Positions 1 to 6,022 of a stretch of DNA of 21,082 bases are shown here, in pieces. The notes below the pieces were generated by a model. The model saw nothing but the letters and a program-made list of their open reading frames with translations. It had not been told where the DNA came from and did not search any database. The DNA comes from a virus. Each line of letters opens with the position of its first letter. Positions within the stretch are counted from its first letter, which is position 1. The position numbers and the translations under genes were made by a program. Where the stretch lies: the IMG/VR virus record IMGVR_UViG_3300033145_000122, positions 1 through 21,082 of that record. The stretch is one strand, 5' to 3'.

Positions 1-62
1 TCACAGCACTTTGCCAGTAGCTTTGATAATGTTTCTAGCAACACTTTCTCAAGGTTTGTCAT
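1..62 (-). CDS. Partial hypothetical gene, N-terminus only, running off the left edge
   Basis: The reverse strand has an ATG at 62-60 and an open frame to the window edge (20 codons, beginning MTNLEKVLLETLSKLLAKCC). An AGGAGG Shine-Dalgarno sequence lies at 75-70, 7 bases upstream, and a sigma70-like promoter lies further up. It is divergent from the packaging genes, so it probably belongs to a different transcription unit. The visible residues look like one amphipathic helix. The fragment is too short to assign a function. Confidence 0.6.
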   Translation of the reverse strand, partial: MTNLEKVLLETLSKLLAKCC

Positions 63-86
63 TCCCTTACCTCCTTTTATACTCTC

Positions 87-115
87 ACTTTACTATGCTG
101 ATATAGCCTTGTCAA
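87..115 (-). promoter_or_regulatory. Candidate sigma70 promoter for the leftward gene
   Basis: Read on the reverse strand, a perfect TTGACA -35 box (115-110) is followed after 17 bases by TAAAGT (92-87), a 4/6 match to the -10 consensus. Transcription would begin near position 80, just ahead of the SD at 75-70 and the ATG at 62. Position and spacing fit well, but the -10 box is weak. No equally good promoter is visible for the rightward terminase genes. Confidence 0.45.
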
Positions 116-165
116 ATCTCACCACGCCTAGCGGTAAACTTTTTTTAACGGAGATAATAAAATAA

Positions 166-756
166 ATGCAGGAACTAACCCAAAAACAAGAGAACTTTGT
201 TAATAATATATTTAAAGGACTAACCCAGCGTGAGTCCTGGATACAAGCCGGCTACTCCTCAAACTATGCCCTTTCAAATGTCGATAGAAATGCGTGTATC
301 TTAGCTGGAAAAACAAAGATAAAACAAAGACTTGAAGAACTGAGACAGGCTGCAAAAATCCCACTGATTGCCAATGAAATTGAGAGAAAAAAAATACTGT
401 CAGAAATCTCAAGGGGTAAACTGGTTGACTATCTTACCTGTGGACCCGACCGAGACCTTATAAATGTAGGCAAAGAATCACCAAATCAATCTGCATTACA
501 AGAGGTAACTAGTAAAACCGAGTATGACAAAGATGGTGCTGGTGAAGCTGTAGTAACAAAGGTTAGGTTGCACGACCCTGTAAGAGCCATAGCAGAGCTA
601 AACAAAATGGAAAGGGTTTATGAGCCTGAGGGCGGGAATACAATCAATATAAATGTAGATAAGATGGTAGTAGACGCAAGATGGAAGCTAGAGGGTGCTC
701 TCAAACTACTGGCAGAAAGGTTAAATGATGCCACTGAGCAAGAAGAAACAGGCTAA
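166..756 (+). CDS. Terminase small subunit (TerS)
   Basis: This 196-residue protein is the DNA-recognition subunit of the packaging terminase: it binds the phage pac/cos region and loads the large subunit. The N-terminus LTQKQENFVNNIFKG followed by the AGYS segment is the typical opening of the Terminase_2-type small subunit, where it forms a helix-turn-helix (family knowledge). A helical oligomerisation region and a charged, Glu-rich C-terminus follow. The ATG at 166 has a GGAG at 150-153, somewhat distant at 12 bases. The location just before TerL agrees with the call. Its 3' end overlaps the next gene by 32 bases. The recognition site itself cannot be placed with certainty. Confidence 0.9.
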   Translation: MQELTQKQENFVNNIFKGLTQRESWIQAGYSSNYALSNVDRNACILAGKTKIKQRLEELRQAAKIPLIANEIERKKILSEISRGKLVDYLTCGPDRDLINVGKESPNQSALQEVTSKTEYDKDGAGEAVVTKVRLHDPVRAIAELNKMERVYEPEGGNTININVDKMVVDARWKLEGALKLLAERLNDATEQEETG

Positions 757-1102
757 ATGGATGAGAGACTATAGGAGGAGCGTTATACCCAAACAGTCTC
801 ACAAGCAATCTTCTGTTATACCTAGCGTTATACCTAAGTTGGGTATAACGGACACCGATGTTATACCCAAAGTGTCGGACTTAAAGCAAAAGCTAGGCGT
901 GGCTGGTTTAAAGGTTGATAATAATGGTAGATTAGACCTCGTGAGGTCAACGAGAAGTGCCCTGAAATGTGAAGGTAATAGTAAACCACCTAGGTATAAC
1001 AAGCGTCTTCATAAGCCAGGTGATATGGTAAGTTATCAAGGCAAAGAGGTAGCAGTGCAAGAGCTAGATGCTGATGGTAATGTTATAAATAAAGGATGGT
1101 AA
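725..1102 (+). CDS. Small basic protein with Val-Ile-Pro repeats, between TerS and TerL
   Basis: This is a 125-residue protein of unknown function. It opens with a lysine/arginine-rich segment (KKKQAKWMRDYRR) of a kind I recall in short phage proteins encoded beside terminases, where it is often followed by V-T-P or V-I-P repeats. Four V-I-P triplets occur between residues 20 and 48, and the C-terminal third is ordinary and soluble. The start is ATGATG at 725; a more internal Met13 is less likely because it would remove the basic segment. The gene overlaps TerS by 32 bases and its TAA overlaps the TerL ATG, so the three are probably translationally coupled. A DNA-binding role is only an inference. 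Confidence 0.7.
   Translation: MMPLSKKKQAKWMRDYRRSVIPKQSHKQSSVIPSVIPKLGITDTDVIPKVSDLKQKLGVAGLKVDNNGRLDLVRSTRSALKCEGNSKPPRYNKRLHKPGDMVSYQGKEVAVQELDADGNVINKGW
782..868 (+). repeat. Cluster of five GTTATACC(C/T) motifs, one inverted
   Basis: Direct copies start at 782, 815, 827 and 860. An inverted copy (GGGTATAAC) lies at 841-849. The copies at 826-834 and 842-850 form a perfect 9-bp hairpin (CGTTATACC / GGTATAACG, 7-base loop). The four direct copies encode V-I-P in frame, but the inverted copy is read in another frame as G-I-T. The cluster may therefore be more than a protein repeat. A further copy lies at 1885-1893 inside TerL. Confidence 0.7.
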
Positions 1103-2433
1103 TGTCTGAGAATTCTAAGATACACAGGCTGGCTCTATTATCGGAAAGTGACAGAGAGAAGTTTTTAAAGGGTCTAACTGATAAAGAGTCAGCGGTATTA
1201 TACTATGATTGGCCACAGTGGGCTAGGCGGAAGCAGTTGCCTCCTGATGGTGATTGGTTTATCTGGTTACAGTTATCTGGTAGAGGCGGGGGAAAGACAA
1301 GGAGTGGCGCCGAGTTAGTAAGACAGTGGGCAAGTGAAGGTTATAGTCCTATAGCTCTAGTAGGGCAAACAAAGGCTGATGTCCGTGACACAATGGTTGA
1401 GATAGGGGACAGTTCATTATTAAAGATAAGCCCTCCCTGGTTTTATCCTCAGTATGAGCCGTCAAAGAGAAGATTGACCTGGCCTAATGGGGTTCAGGCT
1501 ATTATCTATTCTGGTGATGAGCCAGACCAGTTAAGGGGACCGCAGCATATGAAGGTGTGGTGCGATGAGCTAGCAAAGTTTATGTATCCTCAGCAGACCT
1601 GGGACAATCTTATGATGGGGTTAAGGGTAGGTGATAAGCCTCAATGTGTAGTAACTACCACGCCACGGCCAATTAAATTGTTAAAAGAGCTTATCAAGGA
1701 TAAGGCAAGGGTAAAGGTTACCAAAGGGCATACGCTTGAGAACAGAGACAACCTAGCTCCAGACTTCCTGACATACATAATGGCAAAGTATGAAGGCACC
1801 AGGTTAGGTAGGCAGGAGTTAGCTGGTGAGTTATTGACCACAATGGAGGGGTTAGTGTATGATGCCTTTAACAGTGAGATGTGCGTTATACCCAGGAGGG
1901 CTATACCTTCTGACTGGCCTAGATACTTTGGGCAGGACTTTGGAAGCGTGAATACGGCAGCCGTATGGTATGCGCAGGAGCCGGCAACGGGGTTCTTCTA
2001 TTTATACAGGACATATCTACGGAAGGCTAGCGTAGTCGACCATATAAAGAACTTTCAGCAGTTAAGTCAAGGGGAATCAATTCAGAGGAAAGTAGCAGGC
2101 AATCATCAGGAGCAGGAGGCGAGGGATGGGTATTCATTAGGTGGGTGGCACTTAGCGGAGGGTGCGTTAAGCAATGAGAGGATAGAGAGGATACGGAGGG
2201 TTAACTCTTTACACGCACAGAACAGGATATATGTGTTTAGTGACTTAAATGATTATATAGATGAGAAGACATCGTTCAGTTATGAAGTTGATAAAGAAGA
2301 CACAATGACAGAGAAGATACACAATGAGGCTACATATCATTTAATGTCTGCGGAGAGCTATATTTTAAGTGAGTTTAATCCAGTTATGGTCAGGAAAGAT
2401 AGTAACAAGATGCCGGTGCAGGTATTCAGATAA
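1102..2433 (+). CDS. Terminase large subunit (TerL), ATPase plus nuclease
   Basis: This 443-residue protein is the motor that pumps DNA into the prohead and cuts it. The ATPase domain shows a Walker A motif SGRGGGKT (residues 59-66), a Walker B motif VWCDE with D155 and E156, and a TTTPRP coupling motif. The C-terminal RNase H-like nuclease begins with GQDFG (D279), followed by ARDGYSLGGW and a DLNDYIDEK segment. The usual closing motif of related proteins, roughly LxDAxRY, is here LMSAESY, so the expected metal-binding Asp is Ser416. I chose the ATG at 1102 because AAAGGA (1091-1096) is a ribosome site at proper distance from it but overlaps the alternative ATG at 1096. The start overlaps the preceding stop (TAATG). 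Confidence 0.95.
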   Translation: MSENSKIHRLALLSESDREKFLKGLTDKESAVLYYDWPQWARRKQLPPDGDWFIWLQLSGRGGGKTRSGAELVRQWASEGYSPIALVGQTKADVRDTMVEIGDSSLLKISPPWFYPQYEPSKRRLTWPNGVQAIIYSGDEPDQLRGPQHMKVWCDELAKFMYPQQTWDNLMMGLRVGDKPQCVVTTTPRPIKLLKELIKDKARVKVTKGHTLENRDNLAPDFLTYIMAKYEGTRLGRQELAGELLTTMEGLVYDAFNSEMCVIPRRAIPSDWPRYFGQDFGSVNTAAVWYAQEPATGFFYLYRTYLRKASVVDHIKNFQQLSQGESIQRKVAGNHQEQEARDGYSLGGWHLAEGALSNERIERIRRVNSLHAQNRIYVFSDLNDYIDEKTSFSYEVDKEDTMTEKIHNEATYHLMSAESYILSEFNPVMVRKDSNKMPVQVFR

Positions 2434-2436
2434 TAA

Positions 2437-2451
2437 AGGAGGGTTGTTATC
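2437..2451 (+). promoter_or_regulatory. Strong ribosome binding site placed before an ATC codon
   Basis: AGGAGGG (2437-2443) lies 5 bases before ATC at 2449-2451, the ideal distance for initiation. The frame downstream is the phosphoesterase frame. Between the in-frame TAA TAA (2431-2436) and the first GTG at 2533 there is no ATG, GTG or TTG in frame. This site therefore points to ATC as the start codon, or to an ATG changed by mutation or sequencing error. Confidence 0.6.
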
Positions 2452-3294
2452 GAAGTAATCACCAAGCAGATTATCTACAAGCCAGGGGAGAAGTTCTATT
2501 TCTATCCTATTGGGGACATACATTTAGGGGTAGTGCATTGTGCTGAGGACGAGTTAGGCGAGAAGGTAAAAGAGATAGAGAGGCAGTCCAATGCCACATG
2601 GTTAGGGATGGGTGATTATGCTGATTGTATAGTGCCGTCCGACTTTAAGAGGTGGGAGGGGAAGATACTCTCTCCCTGGATGAAGGATAATGTAGACAAT
2701 ATCGGACCGACACAGTGTGATGCGGTATGTGAGCAGTTAAAGCCGATTTGGAACAAATGTCTTGGGTTATTGGAAGGCAATCACGAAGACAGTATAAGAC
2801 GGTTTAACCATTATGATATGCTGAAGGAGATATTAAAGAGGGCTAATCAGAAGAATGAAGTCCCATATGCTGGGGTTAGTTGCTTTGTAAATCTATCCTT
2901 CAGGAGGAAAAACAGCACAGAGGTTCACTCCTATATAATACACGCAAGGCACGGTGAGGGTTCGGCAAGGACATCTGGTGCCAGGGCTTTATCAGTTTTA
3001 AGGTTATCGCAATCTATGGTAAATGCTCATATAGTCTTGATGGGACACCTTCACGGTCAGGAGTCACCTGACATCCCGCAGAGGCTTATTTTAAGGGGTG
3101 GTAAGATTAAGTCCTTTGAGACCATTGCAACAATGACTGGTGCTTGGATTAAAGCCTATATGCAGGGAGTTCCGCCTTGTTATCTGGAAAGGTGGGGGAC
3201 ACCACCGTCAACACTAGGTTGTCCGAGGATAGTGATTGAACCGCATATAGATAGGATGACACTGGAGAAGTCAAGGAAGACGATAGCACTTTAG
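2449..3294 (+). CDS. Calcineurin-like metallophosphoesterase, apparent ATC start
   Basis: This is a two-metal phosphoesterase with all five family motifs. Counting from the ATC start they are GDIH (D23, H25), GDYAD (D56, D59), GNHE (N111, H112), HARHG (H168) and GHLHG (H200, H202). Enzymes of this fold hydrolyse phosphomono- or diesters; the substrate here is unknown. The first ordinary start, GTG at 2533, would delete GDIH and leave an inactive protein. The region 2449-2532 also reads as good protein (IEVITKQIIYKPGEKFYFYP), so I extend to ATC, which sits under a strong SD. Length is then 281 residues, a normal size. It lies immediately after TerL, before the DUF4406 gene. A DNA- or nucleotide-processing role is inference. 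Confidence 0.85.
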   Translation: MEVITKQIIYKPGEKFYFYPIGDIHLGVVHCAEDELGEKVKEIERQSNATWLGMGDYADCIVPSDFKRWEGKILSPWMKDNVDNIGPTQCDAVCEQLKPIWNKCLGLLEGNHEDSIRRFNHYDMLKEILKRANQKNEVPYAGVSCFVNLSFRRKNSTEVHSYIIHARHGEGSARTSGARALSVLRLSQSMVNAHIVLMGHLHGQESPDIPQRLILRGGKIKSFETIATMTGAWIKAYMQGVPPCYLERWGTPPSTLGCPRIVIEPHIDRMTLEKSRKTIAL

Positions 3295-3306
3295 AAGGGG
3301 GGTAAA

Positions 3307-3624
3307 TTGCGGGTAATATATATTGCTGGTAAGTATCGGGGTACCTCAGAGAACGAAGTCTTTGAAAACATTATGAAAGCCAGGGCAAAGGCAAAAGAAT
3401 TATGGGACGAGGGTTATGCGGTGGTTTGCCCACACACCAATACAATGTTTATGGGAAGTAAACTAGGTGATGCCCGATATATAAAAGGCGACCTGGAAAT
3501 CCTGCAGAGATGTGACGTTATATATATGATGAACGGTTGGGAAGGGTCGGAGGGTGCGACAAAGGAATTAGAGAAGGCAAAAGAGATGCGGTTGGGTGTA
3601 ATCTTCGAAGACGGTCTTGCCTAG
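3307..3624 (+). CDS. DUF4406-like protein, nucleoside 2-deoxyribosyltransferase superfamily
   Basis: This 105-residue protein begins RVIYIAGKYRG, the nucleotide-binding N-terminus of DUF4406 and deoxyribosyltransferase-like proteins. It continues with GYAVVCPH, then CDVIYMMNGWEGSEGATKE, whose W78 and E87 match the conserved 'pgWe.S.GA..E' block of the family. Members are small Rossmann-like proteins, often phage-encoded and thought to act on nucleosides or nucleotides; the exact reaction is not established. The start is TTG at 3307, preceded by AAGGGGGG (3295-3302). It lies 12 bases after the phosphoesterase, so the two probably share a transcript. Confidence 0.8.
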   Translation: MRVIYIAGKYRGTSENEVFENIMKARAKAKELWDEGYAVVCPHTNTMFMGSKLGDARYIKGDLEILQRCDVIYMMNGWEGSEGATKELEKAKEMRLGVIFEDGLA

Positions 3625-3680
3625 GTAGCAGATGTAGATTTATACAAGTATTATATATAAATAGGTATTTAATTTAAATT

Positions 3681-3908
3681 AACGGGGTGGCGGAATAGGT
3701 AGACGCTATAATGGTAGATTAGAACACTGGTGGCATAGTGACACGCTACGGCCTAAACGGATTGAACCGACCCATAGGACTCCGTTAAGTGGCAAGGTAG
3801 ACAAAGCTAACCATCTAGGGTGACAAAGTTGTCAAACAACGAAATCCCTAGCCCCGTGCATTACGACGGAGGGGTCTCCAGAAAGGTTCTGTCCTTATGG
3901 GTGCCCCT
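3681..3908 (+). ncRNA. Structured RNA resembling an interrupted tRNA-Leu with a reduced group I intron (tentative)
   Basis: Positions 3681-3707 read as the 5' part of a tRNA-Leu: a 7-base acceptor strand AACGGGG, U8, then GGCGGAATAGGTAGACGC with a leucine-type D arm. The acceptor strand can pair with CTCCGTT at 3780-3786 (followed by A, the usual leucine discriminator) or with CCCCGT at 3852-3857. Positions 3744-3768 resemble, from memory, the exon-intron junction of cyanobacterial/plastid trnL(UAA) group I introns (CGCTACGG.CT.AA..GGATTGA.CC). Further on, CTAGGG (3815-3820) pairs with CCCTAG (3846-3851) around hairpin GTTGT/ACAAC (3828-3840); 'AAATCCCTAGCC' resembles a group I Q element and 'GTGCA..ACGACGG' an R element. 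AGGGG/CCCCT (3870-3874, 3904-3908) encloses CAGAA/TTCTG. I could not build a full cloverleaf or a convincing P7, so it may be a degenerate intron or another RNA. The AT-rich stretch 3640-3680 just upstream could hold a promoter. Confidence 0.35.
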
Positions 3909-3919
3909 TCAGTTATCCC

Positions 3920-3941
3920 CCCTATTGCTTCGGTGGTAGGG
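3920..3941 (+). other. UUCG-capped RNA hairpin
   Basis: CCTATTGC (3921-3928) pairs with GTGGTAGG (3933-3940) around a TTCG loop, including three G-U pairs. C3920-G3941 extends the stem to 9 bp. The C(UUCG)G cap is an especially stable tetraloop, and the G-U pairs indicate folding as RNA of the + strand. It lies between the tRNA-Leu-like RNA and the next hairpin and may be its 3' domain. Confidence 0.55.
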
Positions 3942-3943
3942 AG

Positions 3944-3968
3944 TAGAGTCCCCAAAGTGGGGACTCTA
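3944..3968 (+). terminator. Perfect 10-bp hairpin, terminator- or processing-like
   Basis: TAGAGTCCCC (3944-3953) and GGGGACTCTA (3959-3968) form a perfect 10-bp stem with a 5-base loop (AAAGT). It lies 6 bases before the tRNA-Asp. There is no run of T after it (GCATTTACC), so an intrinsic terminator is doubtful. It could be an RNA-processing signal separating the upstream RNA from the tRNA. Confidence 0.4.
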
Positions 3969-3974
3969 GCATTT

Positions 3975-4046
3975 ACCCCATTGGTCTAATGAATAGGATG
4001 CCTGCCTGTCGAGCAGGAGGCAGGAGTTTAATTCTCCTATGGGGCG
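3975..4046 (+). tRNA. tRNA-Asp (anticodon GTC)
   Basis: A full cloverleaf can be drawn. The acceptor is ACCCCAT/ATGGGGC (6 of 7 pairs; A1-C72 is mismatched). The D arm is GTCT..AGGAT, and the anticodon stem CCTGC/GCAGG encloses loop CTGTCGA with GTC at 4008-4010. The variable loop has 4 bases, and the T stem AGGAG/CTCCT has the 7-base loop TTTAATT. G73 at 4046 is the aspartate identity base. No CCA is encoded (CCT follows). The T loop has T instead of the usual C56 and the acceptor end is mismatched, so function is probable but not certain. Phage tRNAs typically top up host supply during late expression. Confidence 0.88.
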
Positions 4047-4057
4047 CCTGTATATAA

Positions 4058-4133
4058 ATGTCTACACAGATGTCAAATTTGAGTAGATAGGGTTTATATC
4101 TAAGCTTAATATAGAAATGTCCGCTAGTATGTC
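4058..4133 (+). repeat. Two pairs of ATGTC direct repeats, possible operator
   Basis: AAATGTC is followed by a second ATGTC exactly 12 bases downstream, twice: at 4058/4070 and at 4117/4129. The two pairs are 59 bases apart. They sit in the otherwise empty stretch 4047-4156 before the head genes. Half-sites about one helical turn apart suit a protein binding site, but no clear promoter could be fitted between them. The rest of the stretch shows nothing recognisable apart from the SD of the next gene. Confidence 0.3.
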
Positions 4134-4156
4134 CACAATTTTAACTGGAGGCAATT

Positions 4157-4297
4157 ATGCCCGTAAAGGTAAGTAAGCGAAGCGGTAGCAAACCTTTTAA
4201 GATTGTAGAAAAAACGGGTAGGATAGTGGGTAGTTCAACAACAAGGGCAAATGCCCAGAAGTCAGCAAATGCTAGGAATGCCTCAAGAAGGAAGTAG
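4157..4297 (+). CDS. Small basic phage protein (46 residues) before the portal gene
   Basis: The ATG at 4157 follows CTGGAGG (4145-4151) and gives 46 residues ending at TAG 4295-4297. The protein starts MPVKVSKRSGSKPFKIVEKTG and ends in an Ala/Asn/Arg-rich, lysine-ended helix. I recall similar short 'KPFKIVEKTGKVVG' proteins in phage head regions, with no known function. It is strongly basic and could bind nucleic acid or pack inside the head (inference). It sits 3 bases before the portal ATG, and its last codons carry the portal ribosome site. It is too short for ordinary ORF lists but has good coding character and SD. Confidence 0.75.
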   Translation: MPVKVSKRSGSKPFKIVEKTGRIVGSSTTRANAQKSANARNASRRK

Positions 4298-4300
4298 TTT

Positions 4301-6022
4301 ATGAAAGAGATTAAAGAGATTTTAAAGGACATAAAAGAGTGTGAGGCCAGGACACTAGAACGCCGAGACTTGGCAGAGGAAGACTTTGGGCTATTACGAC
4401 TTGAGCCTTACTGTTCGGATAAAGAGAAGAAGCCCAATGCTAAGAATTTTACCACAAACAGTGCTTCCGTTCTTGGTCATAAACTTATAGAAACACTGGC
4501 TTACTCCAAATTAAAACTGCGTATTGAAATTACAGATGAGAACCAAAAAGAAAGGGATGCCCTTTCACTTACTGAACGATTAGACATCGGCTCGATAAGG
4601 CTTGCCGACCAGAGATTAAAATCAATCCCTGGTAGTGGCGGTGGTATTCAGAGCCAGTTATCTTTTCACGCTCCTATTCGGGGTTTTGTTGCACTCAGGT
4701 TTTTGATGAAAAAAGAGGATGACTTGGTAATTCCAGATGTTGCCGTCTGGGACTGGCTAAATACCCGTTGGGGTGCTGGAACTAAAGGCTTGGAGTGGGC
4801 TTGCTATAGAAGATGGGCGTCTGCCAGCCAATTAAAAGAAGAGTATGGTGATATTAAACACGCTAAAGCAGACAAACAAGGTAGGATTGAAGTGTGGGAC
4901 GCTTGGGATAAGAATGAGGAGGGGGTTTTTGTTGGCGAAGAGTGGATACAAGAACCAGAACCACACGGGCTTAACTATGTTCCTGTCTATATTAGAGAAG
5001 TAGGTAGCACACCATTTATTCAGAGTTCTAAATTCGATGATACTTTCAAGGATGTGGGGGTTTCCTGCTTTGCCAATAACAGGCATATTTATAAACTGGA
5101 GAGTGAAATACTAAGCGACTATAGAACGATAGTGCAGAAAGCAGCCAAGAACCCCCTAGTTATAGAGTGGGACAGCACAAAGGGAGATAAGCCAGAACCT
5201 GAGCAAGACCCCAACGTGCCCGGGGGAATAGTCTATGTTGATACAAGCAAAGGGCAATCAATAGGTGAATTTGTAAAGAGTGAAATGCCCAGGGATGCAG
5301 CCTTTTTACTCTCAAATTATATGCAGCAACTTTCTATGGGGGGTATGGCTCCAATAGCTTATGGTCAAATAAACCAGCAAATGCCTGCGGCACTAGGTGG
5401 TATGCTCACTAGGGCGGCAATGTCTGTTTTGAAACCTGCCCAGTTAGCGATAGAGGAAGCTTTCGAGTGGCTCTGTGAGGAGATTAACTCTCAATATACA
5501 AACGGTGACTTTGGAGAGATGACACTTCAAGGCGTTGACAGCACTAATAGGAGATTCAGGGTAGAAGTGTTGCCAGACAAGATAAATACCGATTGGAAAG
5601 TAGAGTGTGACTTGGTGCCTGACCTACTACAAGATAAACTAGAAAATGCAGGACTAGCGTTGCAGTTGAAAGAAGCAAGGTTGTGGTCACGGCAGACGGC
5701 TATGGATGAGGTGGGAGTTGAAGATGTAGACTCAGAAATCAAGAAGATTCAGAGGGAAAATGCCGAGGGACTTGCCGAGGTTGACCTAATGAAAGCTGCC
5801 GTAGCCTGTATTGACGACAAGGACTATAGCACAGCCGATATACTCCTGATGGAACTTCACCGAAGAATGGGAGGGCAACGACAGGCTCAGGGTGTTAATA
5901 ATCAGGCAGGGCTTCCAATGGGTATGCCACCTCAGGCACAGGTCGCTCAACGGGGTATGCCAAATGTGCAAAATCAGGAACAGCAGAGGTTGGCTAATTT
6001 GGGAATGGTGAGAGGTAGATAA
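4301..6022 (+). CDS. Portal protein
   Basis: This 573-residue protein is predicted to form the dodecameric ring at the head vertex through which TerL pumps DNA. Support comes from the position after the terminase genes and before scaffold and capsid, the length, and the sequence style. It has a charged helical N-terminus (KEIKEILKDIKECEARTLERR) and a central beta-rich clip/stem region with VAVWDWLNTRWG. A long helical region follows (ESEILSDYRTIVQKAAKNPLVIEW) with a SMGGMAPIAYGQINQQMP segment. The tail is Gln/Met/Gly-rich, as in many podovirus-like portals. GGAAG, overlapping the preceding stop, serves as SD. The assignment rests on context and general resemblance rather than one diagnostic motif. 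Confidence 0.85.
   Translation: MKEIKEILKDIKECEARTLERRDLAEEDFGLLRLEPYCSDKEKKPNAKNFTTNSASVLGHKLIETLAYSKLKLRIEITDENQKERDALSLTERLDIGSIRLADQRLKSIPGSGGGIQSQLSFHAPIRGFVALRFLMKKEDDLVIPDVAVWDWLNTRWGAGTKGLEWACYRRWASASQLKEEYGDIKHAKADKQGRIEVWDAWDKNEEGVFVGEEWIQEPEPHGLNYVPVYIREVGSTPFIQSSKFDDTFKDVGVSCFANNRHIYKLESEILSDYRTIVQKAAKNPLVIEWDSTKGDKPEPEQDPNVPGGIVYVDTSKGQSIGEFVKSEMPRDAAFLLSNYMQQLSMGGMAPIAYGQINQQMPAALGGMLTRAAMSVLKPAQLAIEEAFEWLCEEINSQYTNGDFGEMTLQGVDSTNRRFRVEVLPDKINTDWKVECDLVPDLLQDKLENAGLALQLKEARLWSRQTAMDEVGVEDVDSEIKKIQRENAEGLAEVDLMKAAVACIDDKDYSTADILLMELHRRMGGQRQAQGVNNQAGLPMGMPPQAQVAQRGMPNVQNQEQQRLANLGMVRGR

Noticed and set aside
2431-2451. Read-through from TerL into the phosphoesterase (same frame)
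   Set aside because: Two consecutive TAA stops separate them, and a strong SD for independent initiation follows; fusion by read-through is much less likely.
3681-3908. tmRNA
   Set aside because: No alanine-type acceptor end, no proteolysis tag reading frame and too short for a tmRNA.
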